Assembly (NCBI GenBank): GCA_946479825.1
Contig: CAMLHU010000142.1
Location: 1 to 5,978 of the forward strand
Length of the DNA stretch: 5,978 nt
Origin: an uncultured Gemmatimonadota bacterium
GTDB lineage: Bacteria > Gemmatimonadota > Gemmatimonadetes > Gemmatimonadales > GWC2-71-9
Direction of reading: 5' to 3'
Part shown: positions 1 through 3,511 of the stretch, in pieces
How the letters are laid out: every line of letters starts with the position of its first letter
How positions within the stretch are numbered: position 1 is the stretch's first letter
Translations under genes and position numbers: made by a program
Notes under the pieces: model-generated
The model's input: only the letters and a program-made list of their open reading frames with translations
What the model was told of the DNA's origin: nothing
Databases searched by the model: none

Positions 1-12
1 GAGTGTTGAAGT

Positions 13-67
13 AGGCGCGTGGGCGCGTAGGCGCAGGGACGCAGGGACGCAGGGGCGCAGGGACGCA
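13..67. repeat. 8-bp tandem repeat array (GGCGCGTA / GGGACGCA type)
   Basis: Direct reading shows octamers in tandem: AGGCGCGT, GGGCGCGT, a 7-base AGGCGCA, then GGGACGCA at 36-43, 44-51 and 60-67 with GGGGCGCA at 52-59. Related octamers recur inverted at 1207-1238 and direct at 1753-1768. No coding potential is apparent. The array runs into the interspersed element that begins at 71. Confidence 0.85.
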
Positions 68-70
68 GGC

Positions 71-105
71 GTCATCCTTCAGCCGCTGCGCAGCCTCAGA
101 ATGAC
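71..105. repeat. Short interspersed GTCAT...ATGAC element, copy 1
   Basis: The 35-bp element begins GTCATCCTTCAG and ends CTCAGAATGAC, so its ends are an imperfect inverted repeat around a perfect inner palindrome GCTGCGCAGC (85-94). It resembles the elements at 1160-1197 and 5260-5287 in ends and spacing. Such GTCATCCTGAG-type elements are, from general knowledge, common between genes of several environmental phyla; whether they are mobile is not visible here. An ATG at 101 inside it is not a credible gene start. Confidence 0.7.
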
Positions 106-144
106 CCCCGCGCGTCGAGACCCGCGCCGGACCCTCACTACCCA

Positions 145-193
145 AGACCCCCGACCCACGACTCACGACTCACGACCCCCGACTCACGACCCC
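145..193 (+). repeat. Heptamer tandem array touching a start codon (CGACYCM)
   Basis: Seven 7-bp units in register: AGACCCC (145-151), CGACCCA (152-158), CGACTCA (159-165 and 166-172), CGACCCC (173-179), CGACTCA (180-186), CGACCCC (187-193). The last base lies immediately before the ATG at 194, so the whole ribosome-binding region of the downstream gene is repeat and contains no purine-rich Shine-Dalgarno sequence. A reverse-complement array of the same unit lies at 5219-5253. Confidence 0.9.
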
Positions 194-1162
194 ATGCCCC
201 CCTTCCCTCGCGTCTCCGTCCTCGGTTCCGGCCTGATGGGTTCTGGCATCGCGCAGGTGTGCGCGACGGCGGGGTGCGACGTGACCGTGCGCGAGATCGA
301 CCCGGCGCAGGTGGAGCGGGCGAAACGGGGGATCGCGGCGTCGCTCGCCAAGTTCGTCGAGAAGGGGAAGCTCACCGCCGCCGAGCGGGACGCGGCGACG
401 GACCGGATCCGCTACACCGACGACCTCGCCGCCGCGGCCAGGGCCGACCTCGTCGTCGAGGCGATCGTCGAGGACCTCGAGGCCAAGCGCGCCGTGTGGC
501 GCGAGCTCGACCGGCTGGCGCCGACGGCCACGGTGTTCGCCTCGAACACCTCCAGTCTCCGGATCCGCGACCAGGCCGAGGTCACCGGGCGCGCCGACCG
601 GTTCCTGGGGCTCCACTTCTTCAATCCAGTGCCGCTGATGCCGCTGGTGGAGGTGGTCCGGACCGAGGCGGTAGCGGCCGACGTCGTGGGCCGAGCCACC
701 GACTTCGTCCGGGCGCTCGGCAAGGAGCCGGTGGTCGCGCGCGACACCAGCGGCTTCATCGTCAACGTGCTGCTCATCCCCTACCTCCTCGACGCCATCC
801 GGCTGCTCGAGCGCGGCGGCGGCACCGTCGCCGACATCGACACCGCGATGAAGCTCGGCGCCGGCTACCCGATGGGACCGTTCACCCTGCTCGACACCGT
901 GGGGCTCGACACCGTCCTCCGGATCACGAGCGTGATGGAAGAGGAATACGGGGAGCCCCGTTTCCACGCCCCGGCGACGCTCGAGCGGATGGTGAAGGAG
1001 GGGAGGCTGGGGAAGAAGAGCGGGAGGGGGGGAGCGGGAAGCGGTGCGCGGGAAGAGGTGAGCGGTACGCGGTGCGAGGGGAGCGGGGAGAGCGGAGACC
1101 GGAGACGGGCGGCAGCGGGGATCGGGTGGCGGGGGAGGGCCGGTCGCGGAAGCCTGGTGTGA
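194..1162 (+). CDS. 3-hydroxyacyl-CoA dehydrogenase (3-hydroxybutyryl-CoA dehydrogenase type) with a repeat-encoded tail
   Basis: Cytoplasmic NAD-dependent enzyme of 322 aa that interconverts 3-hydroxyacyl-CoA and 3-ketoacyl-CoA in beta-oxidation or butyrate/polyhydroxybutyrate-type metabolism. The Rossmann signature GSGLMGSGIA is at residues 11-20. The SNTSSL motif (117-122) supplies Ser120; HFFNP (141-145) and Glu153 give the His-Glu dyad; Asn191 sits in GFIVN, with spacings matching the family. The C-terminal dimer domain (about 187-279) includes GYPMGPFTLLD. Single-function members are about 280-290 aa and end near SGRGFYxY. Here homology stops at SGRG (276-279) and 43 residues follow, rich in G, R, S and E and encoded by 7-bp repeats. 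The ATG at 194 is chosen because the Rossmann fold starts five residues later and everything upstream is repeat. The TGA stop overlaps the next interspersed element. Exact substrate (hbd-like or paaH-like) is not determinable. Confidence 0.93.
   Translation: MPPFPRVSVLGSGLMGSGIAQVCATAGCDVTVREIDPAQVERAKRGIAASLAKFVEKGKLTAAERDAATDRIRYTDDLAAAARADLVVEAIVEDLEAKRAVWRELDRLAPTATVFASNTSSLRIRDQAEVTGRADRFLGLHFFNPVPLMPLVEVVRTEAVAADVVGRATDFVRALGKEPVVARDTSGFIVNVLLIPYLLDAIRLLERGGGTVADIDTAMKLGAGYPMGPFTLLDTVGLDTVLRITSVMEEEYGEPRFHAPATLERMVKEGRLGKKSGRGGAGSGAREEVSGTRCEGSGESGDRRRAAAGIGWRGRAGRGSLV
1019..1109 (+). repeat. Degenerate heptamer array inside the 3' end of the dehydrogenase gene
   Basis: From 1019 the coding strand splits into 13 consecutive 7-bp units without a slip, for example AGCGGGA (1019-1025 and 1033-1039), AGCGGTG (1040-1046), CGCGGGA (1047-1053), AGAGGTG (1054-1060), AGCGGTA (1061-1067), CGCGGTG (1068-1074), AGCGGGG (1082-1088) and AGACGGG (1103-1109). 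Because 7 is not a multiple of 3, three units encode seven residues, giving a low-complexity peptide. The array replaces the expected conserved C-terminus. Confidence 0.75.
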
Positions 1163-1197
1163 GAGATCCTTCGGTCGCTTCGCTCCCTCAGGATGAC
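1160..1197 (-). repeat. Short interspersed GTCATCC element, copy 2 (minus orientation)
   Basis: On the minus strand it reads GTCATCCTGAGGGAGCGAAG, then a short variable stretch and GAAGGATCTCTCA. The core GAGCGAAGCGA and the GGATCTCTC end match copy 3 at 5260-5287. Its outer bases supply the TGA stop codon (1160-1162) of the dehydrogenase gene. Confidence 0.8.
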
Positions 1198-1206
1198 ACC
1201 CCGACC

Positions 1207-1238
1207 ATGCGTCCATGCGCCTACGCGCCTACGCGCCA
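1207..1238 (-). repeat. 8-bp tandem repeat array, inverted relative to 13-67
   Basis: Four octamers in register: ATGCGTCC, ATGCGCCT, ACGCGCCT and ACGCGCCA. On the minus strand they read GGCGCGTA-type and GGACGCAT-type, the same family as 13-67. It lies 9 nt beyond the end of the interspersed element, mirroring the order octamers then GTCATCC at the left end of the window. Confidence 0.8.
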
Positions 1239-1268
1239 GCCCCTCTCCCACCTCCCCCCACTCGCCCC

Positions 1269-1296
1269 TTCACTCTTCACCCTTTACCGTTCACCC
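1269..1296 (+). repeat. Heptamer tandem array just upstream of a start codon (TTCACCN)
   Basis: Four 7-bp units in register: TTCACTC, TTCACCC, TTTACCG, TTCACCC, followed by TACC and the ATG at 1301. The same unit forms another four-copy array at 2630-2657. It occupies the place where a Shine-Dalgarno sequence would be, and none is present. Confidence 0.85.
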
Positions 1297-1300
1297 TACC

Positions 1301-1762
1301 ATGCGTCCTGCCTTCCTCGTCCTCGCGCTCCTGGCCGCCGGGTGCAACCCGAACACCACTCGGCCGAGCTTCGCGCCGTCGCCGGCGGCGACACAGGCGC
1401 TGCTCGCGCGCGAGCCCGCCGAGGCGATCGCGATGCTGGCGCAGCGGCTCAAGGCCGACAGCATTCCGGTGGCGCGGGTGAGCCTTGAGGACGCCTATCT
1501 CGAGACGCCGTGGATGGACAGCACCGGCCACGTCACCCGCGCCCGGCCGCTCGGCCTCAACGTGATCCGGCTCCGCGCCTGGGCCGACCCGGCCAAGACC
1601 GGCTCCTGCACCCTCATCGTCGAACTCTCCTGGCGCGCGACGGCCGACCCGTCGCTCCCGGCGCGCGAGCTCGACCGCGACGTCCCCGCGACCCACCCGA
1701 TCGCGAAGCGGGTGGACCGGATCATGACGGCGATCAGCGCGGAGGCGGGGGGAGGCGCGTAG
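1301..1762 (+). CDS. Small predicted lipoprotein of unknown function
   Basis: A 153-aa protein I do not recognise. Residues 1-14 are a short type II signal peptide: one Arg, then a run of F, L, V and A ending LLAAG before Cys15, a plausible lipobox (Ala at -3 is tolerated, Leu at -4). The mature protein (about 139 aa) would be lipid-anchored in the cell envelope and begins with a Pro/Ser/Thr/Ala-rich linker (about 16-32). A predicted helical stretch follows (about 32-52), then a more conserved-looking part with LRAWADPAKTGSCTLIVELS, which may be a beta-rich core, and a C-terminal helix. There are no transmembrane segments or catalytic motifs. The ATG at 1301 is chosen over an in-frame ATG at 1193 because only the former puts a signal peptide at the N-terminus, and 1193-1300 is repeat DNA. 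The TAG stop (1760-1762) lies in an 8-bp repeat. Probably transcribed alone. Confidence 0.75.
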   Translation: MRPAFLVLALLAAGCNPNTTRPSFAPSPAATQALLAREPAEAIAMLAQRLKADSIPVARVSLEDAYLETPWMDSTGHVTRARPLGLNVIRLRAWADPAKTGSCTLIVELSWRATADPSLPARELDRDVPATHPIAKRVDRIMTAISAEAGGGA

Positions 1763-1768
1763 GCGCGT
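1753..1768 (+). repeat. Two-copy 8-bp repeat containing a stop codon
   Basis: Two copies of AGGCGCGT followed by AG, the same octamer as at 13-20 and inverted at 1223-1238. The TAG stop codon of the lipoprotein gene (1760-1762) is formed by the junction of the two copies. The remaining 80 bp to 1850 is unremarkable, less GC-rich DNA in which I see no gene. Confidence 0.8.
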
Positions 1769-1850
1769 AGACTCTCAATCGTCTAATCCTCTCCGCTCGA
1801 CCCAGCTCTCCATCGATCCTCCGCATCCCGTTTCCACTCTCTCAGTCTAC

Positions 1851-1892
1851 TCCTCACCCCCCGGCCCCCTCTCCACGTTCGTGGAGAGGGGG
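1851..1892 (-). repeat. Left 42-bp inverted repeat with 13-bp palindrome
   Basis: Positions 1865-1877 (CCCCCTCTCCACG) pair perfectly with 1880-1892 across a TT loop. The outer 14 bases, TCCTCACCCCCCGG, recur in this window at 1949, 2478-2491 (inverted) and 5167. The copy codes for the last 13 residues of the DUF559 protein and supplies its stop codon. As a hairpin it could also serve as a bidirectional transcription stop between the convergent lipoprotein and nuclease genes, though no T-run follows. Confidence 0.9.
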
Positions 1893-2375
1893 AGGCGGCG
1901 TCCGCCTGCCTGCCTGTCCGCCTGCCCGCCTGTCCGCCTGCCGTCTCTCCTCACCCCCCGACCCCCCTTCCTCGCGGCCGAGTCGCGCTGCGCGCTCGCT
2001 GGGGCCGCGTCGGTCGCCACGTTCGTGGAGAGGGGGAGGCGGCGTCACCGATGTGACGAGATGGCGTAGCCTTAGTGCGGAGACCTCGGAATTGGGCAGG
2101 CGGATGACGGTCACTCCCCGCGCGTTCAGGTGCTGCGAACGGGCTGCATCGTAGCTCCTGGCATCCTCGCCGTCGTGCACCGGGCCATCAAGCTCGATGG
2201 CGAGCTTGAGTTGAGCACAATAGAAGTCCACGACGAAGCCGTACACGATCACTTGCCGTCGAAACTTCAGGCCCAGGAGCCGACGGCTGCGCAAGATCTC
2301 CCAGGCGGTGGCTTCCGCCGGGGTCGCTGCCCGCCGTAGGCGGCGGGCCAACGCAGTCGCTCGAGACTTCGGCAT
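1854..2375 (-). CDS. DUF559 endonuclease-like protein (Vsr/PD-(D/E)XK-related) with a repeat-encoded tail
   Basis: A 173-aa protein. Residues 12-109 are a complete DUF559 domain: LRRAATPAEATAWEILRSRR, then GLKFRRQV (35-42), VDFYC (49-53), IELDGPVHD (60-68), YDAARSQHL (75-83) and VIRLPNSEV (90-98). DUF559 proteins are related to very-short-patch-repair and restriction-type nucleases; Asp50, Glu61, Asp63 and His67 are likely active-site residues. Substrate and role are unknown for the family. Usual length is about 110-130 aa. The final ~64 residues are not family sequence: they come from repeats and contain PPPPLHERG twice (112-120 and 160-168). The ATG at 2373 is the only in-frame ATG before an upstream stop at 2409-2411; no good Shine-Dalgarno is visible. 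A hand count of 2161-2280 gives about 59% GC, against 78% in 4321-4380, consistent with acquisition. The tail may be a passive read-through product. Confidence 0.82.
   Translation of the reverse strand: MPKSRATALARRLRRAATPAEATAWEILRSRRLLGLKFRRQVIVYGFVVDFYCAQLKLAIELDGPVHDGEDARSYDAARSQHLNARGVTVIRLPNSEVSALRLRHLVTSVTPPPPLHERGDRRGPSERAARLGREEGGSGGEERRQADRRAGGQAGRRTPPPPLHERGEGAGG
1903..1942. repeat. 8-bp tandem array within the DUF559 tail
   Basis: Five octamers in register: CGCCTGCC, TGCCTGTC, CGCCTGCC, CGCCTGTC, CGCCTGCC (alternating, so also a 16-bp period). On the minus strand it encodes part of the Arg/Ala/Gly/Gln-rich tail of the DUF559 protein. Confidence 0.85.
1949..2046 (-). repeat. Second, longer-looped copy of the palindromic repeat
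   Basis: It starts CCTCACCCCCCGACCCCCCTT like the left inverted repeat. It then carries a GC-rich inner inverted repeat (CGCGGCC at 1973-1979, GGCCGCG at 2003-2009) and ends with a 30-bp segment, 2017-2046, identical to 1873-1902. The 144-bp offset between these identical segments is a multiple of three, so both are read in the same frame in the DUF559 tail. Confidence 0.75.
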
Positions 2376-2449
2376 ACCCGAACGTCGCGGGAGGCCGCAT
2401 TCGATCCATCACCCGAAATGCGCACGAGAGTCCAATCTGCTGCGAACCT

Positions 2450-2491
2450 CCCCCTCTCCACGAACGTGGAGAGGGGGTCGGGGGGTGAGGA
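2450..2491 (+). repeat. Right 42-bp inverted repeat with 13-bp palindrome
   Basis: Positions 2450-2462 (CCCCCTCTCCACG) pair perfectly with 2465-2477 across an AA loop, and GGGGGGTGAGGA closes the outer end. It is the inverted partner of 1851-1892 (41/42 identity) and lies 75 nt upstream of the DUF559 start. Confidence 0.9.
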
Positions 2492-2597
2492 GAAGTCGTG
2501 GAGAGGGGGCCGGGGCGTGAGGATTGGAAACGTGGAGAGGAGGCCGGGGGGTGAGGATTGGAAACGTGGAGAGGGCGCCGGAGGGTGAGGAGGAGAA
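2465..2597 (+). repeat. Tandem array of four ~32-34-bp units
   Basis: Units begin CGTGGAGAGG at 2465, 2497, 2531 and 2565, giving unit lengths of 32, 34, 34 and about 33. Each contains a GC-rich middle and GTGAGGA; units 2 and 3 end ATTGGAAA. The units equal the right half of the palindromic repeat, so the array looks like serial duplication of one repeat end. No variable spacers are present, so it is not a CRISPR. It fills the region upstream of the DUF559 gene. Confidence 0.85.
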
Positions 2598-2632
2598 CGG
2601 GCCCCCGTCGCGATCTCGACGGGAGCCCGTTC
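2595..2632 (-). terminator. Strong hairpin downstream of the DUF116 gene
   Basis: GAACGGGCCCCCGTCG (2595-2610) pairs with CGACGGGAGCCCGTTC (2617-2632) at 15 of 16 positions around a CGATCT loop. It lies 23 nt past the stop codon of the minus-strand DUF116 gene, where a terminator is expected. No T-run follows on either strand, so it is either a U-less terminator, an mRNA 3'-end stabiliser, or another repeat element. Confidence 0.5.
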
Positions 2633-2657
2633 ACCATTCACCGTTCACCCTTCACCT
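2630..2657. repeat. Heptamer tandem array at a 3' gene end (TTCACCN)
   Basis: Four exact-register units, TTCACCA, TTCACCG, TTCACCC and TTCACCT. The array overlaps by two bases the TAG stop codon (2656-2658, minus strand) of the DUF116 gene. The unit is the same as upstream of the lipoprotein gene at 1269-1296. Confidence 0.88.
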
Positions 2658-3465
2658 AGACCACGTACTGCTTCACCCACTCCTCGAGCTGCCCCAGGTC
2701 GAGCCCGGCGTCCTTGCAGGGGCCGGCGGGGAGGGTCATCGTGAGGCCGAGCACCGGGACCTTGCCAGCGACGTCGTGGAGCCCGCTCACCATATCGCGC
2801 TCGCAGGCGACGGCCACCACGGCCCGCGGCCGCCGCTCGCGGATCACCCGCCGCGCCAGCTGCCCTCGCGTCGCCACGAAGACCGGCACCTCGTACTTCC
2901 CCGCTACCTGCAGCACCCCGTCCAGCGTTTCCTTCGAGAGGCAGCGCGGGATCAGGAGCAGCATCTCCCCCTTCCCCACCTTCCGGTGCCGCCGCGCCGC
3001 GAAGGCGTTGTACACCTTGACCGCCGCGTTCTCGACCCAGTCGCGCCGGTGGAACAGCCCCGCCACCCGCGACGTGAGCCGCATCAGCCGCAGGAACGGC
3101 CCCCGCTCCGCCAGCCGCTCCGGCAGCAGCGGCCGGTCGAGCGCCCACGAGGCCAGCAGCAGCGACCACCAGATCCAGAGCGCCGCGCTCACCGCGCCGA
3201 GCGCGAGCCAGGCCCAGGACATCGCACCGGGGAGGACGGTCTCGACCCGGGGCCCCAGGAGAAAGAAGAGCACGGCCACCACGGCGAGCCCCGCGGCCAG
3301 CGCCATCGCCGACCAGGCGAAGAAGAGCGCGGGGGGGCTCGAGTAGTTCCCGGCGTTGGGAAGGGGCTTCCCGTCCCACTCGTCCCACTCGTGGCCCAGC
3401 CGACGGTCCACGTCCAGATGTATGAGCTTGGCGCGCGGCGCCTCAGCGATCGGCAGGTCTGACAT
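2656..3465 (-). CDS. DUF116 family membrane protein, short cysteine-poor form
   Basis: A 269-aa protein. The N-terminal 46 residues are polar and probably cytoplasmic. Two hydrophobic helices, about 47-71 and 79-105, anchor it in the inner membrane, followed by a basic segment (about 107-165) and a C-terminal alpha/beta domain. That domain carries LLLIPRCL (169-176), a Rossmann-like strand-helix pair (EVPVFVATRGQLARRVI), VVAVACERDMVSGL (216-229) and LPAGPC (245-250), which are DUF116 hallmarks as I remember them. Many DUF116 proteins have an extra Cys-rich segment after the PxCL motif, suggesting a metal or Fe-S site. Here only Cys175, Cys221 and Cys250 remain. Function of the family is unknown. 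The ATG at 3463-3465 is preceded by TATCTT at 7 nt, suggesting a leaderless or very short-leader mRNA. It is divergent from the FAD oxidase with a 46-bp gap. Confidence 0.8.
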   Translation of the reverse strand: MSDLPIAEAPRAKLIHLDVDRRLGHEWDEWDGKPLPNAGNYSSPPALFFAWSAMALAAGLAVVAVLFFLLGPRVETVLPGAMSWAWLALGAVSAALWIWWSLLLASWALDRPLLPERLAERGPFLRLMRLTSRVAGLFHRRDWVENAAVKVYNAFAARRHRKVGKGEMLLLIPRCLSKETLDGVLQVAGKYEVPVFVATRGQLARRVIRERRPRAVVAVACERDMVSGLHDVAGKVPVLGLTMTLPAGPCKDAGLDLGQLEEWVKQYVV

Positions 3466-3472
3466 ACCGGGG

Positions 3473-3478
3473 AAGATA
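3473..3478 (-). promoter_or_regulatory. Candidate -10 element for the DUF116 gene
   Basis: On the minus strand TATCTT ends 7 nt before the ATG, which would place transcription initiation at or next to the start codon, as in leaderless mRNAs. The context CTATCTTCC resembles CTACATTTCC upstream of thyX. No clear -35 was identified, and the 46-bp divergent gap must also serve the FAD oxidase gene. Confidence 0.3.
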
Positions 3479-3511
3479 GCGGCGGAACGCCCACCGGGCG
3501 AAATTACCCCC

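Larger units (their letters stand above)
1851..2491. mobile_element. Candidate inverted-repeat-bracketed DUF559 cassette
   Basis: The reverse complement of 1851-1892 matches 2450-2491 at 41 of 42 positions (one C/T difference), so a single endonuclease-like gene is enclosed by near-perfect terminal inverted repeats. The outer ends read TCCTCACCCCCC and GGGGGGTGAGGA. Each repeat also carries an internal 28-bp palindrome. No transposase and no clear target-site duplication were found, so calling it mobile is inference. The related repeats that continue to the right (2497-2597) could instead mean the gene simply lies within a repeat cluster. Confidence 0.35.

Noticed and set aside
101..193. Upstream ATG at 101 as start of the dehydrogenase
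   Set aside because: It lies inside an interspersed repeat and the extra 31 residues would be entirely repeat-encoded; the Rossmann fold begins normally from the ATG at 194.
1019..1110. Frameshift hiding a normal GFYxY end of the dehydrogenase
   Set aside because: No Phe codons (TTC/TTT) exist in this stretch in any forward frame, so no shift restores the usual ending.
170..1216. Long open frames on the opposite strand or in other frames across the dehydrogenase, and likewise at 2524-3462, 3443-4897 and 5332-5877
   Set aside because: They are Arg/Gly/Pro/Ala/His-rich products of high-GC DNA opposite or across clear genes, with no recognisable domains.
1193..1300. Upstream ATG at 1193 as start of the lipoprotein gene
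   Set aside because: It would put 36 repeat-encoded residues ahead of the signal peptide and lipobox, which work only at the N-terminus.
1301..1312. Lipoprotein start ATGCGTCC matching the octamer ATGCGTCC at 1207
   Set aside because: Single 8-base match, explainable by ordinary Met-Arg-Pro codons; no array continues from it.
1763..1850. Possible small RNA or tRNA in the less GC-rich gap
   Set aside because: No cloverleaf, conserved T-arm sequence or convincing stem was found.
1841..2500. Target-site duplication around the inverted-repeat cassette
   Set aside because: The bases next to the two ends (CTAC and GAAG) do not match; a shared AGTC nearby is not flush with the ends and is expected by chance.
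2465..2597. Possible CRISPR array
   Set aside because: Units of 32-34 bp follow each other directly with no variable spacers, and no cas gene is present; it is a plain tandem repeat.
3356..3511. Longer N-terminus for the FAD oxidase starting at 3356
   Set aside because: It would overlap the divergent DUF116 gene by about 110 bp and adds low-complexity residues not found in the family.
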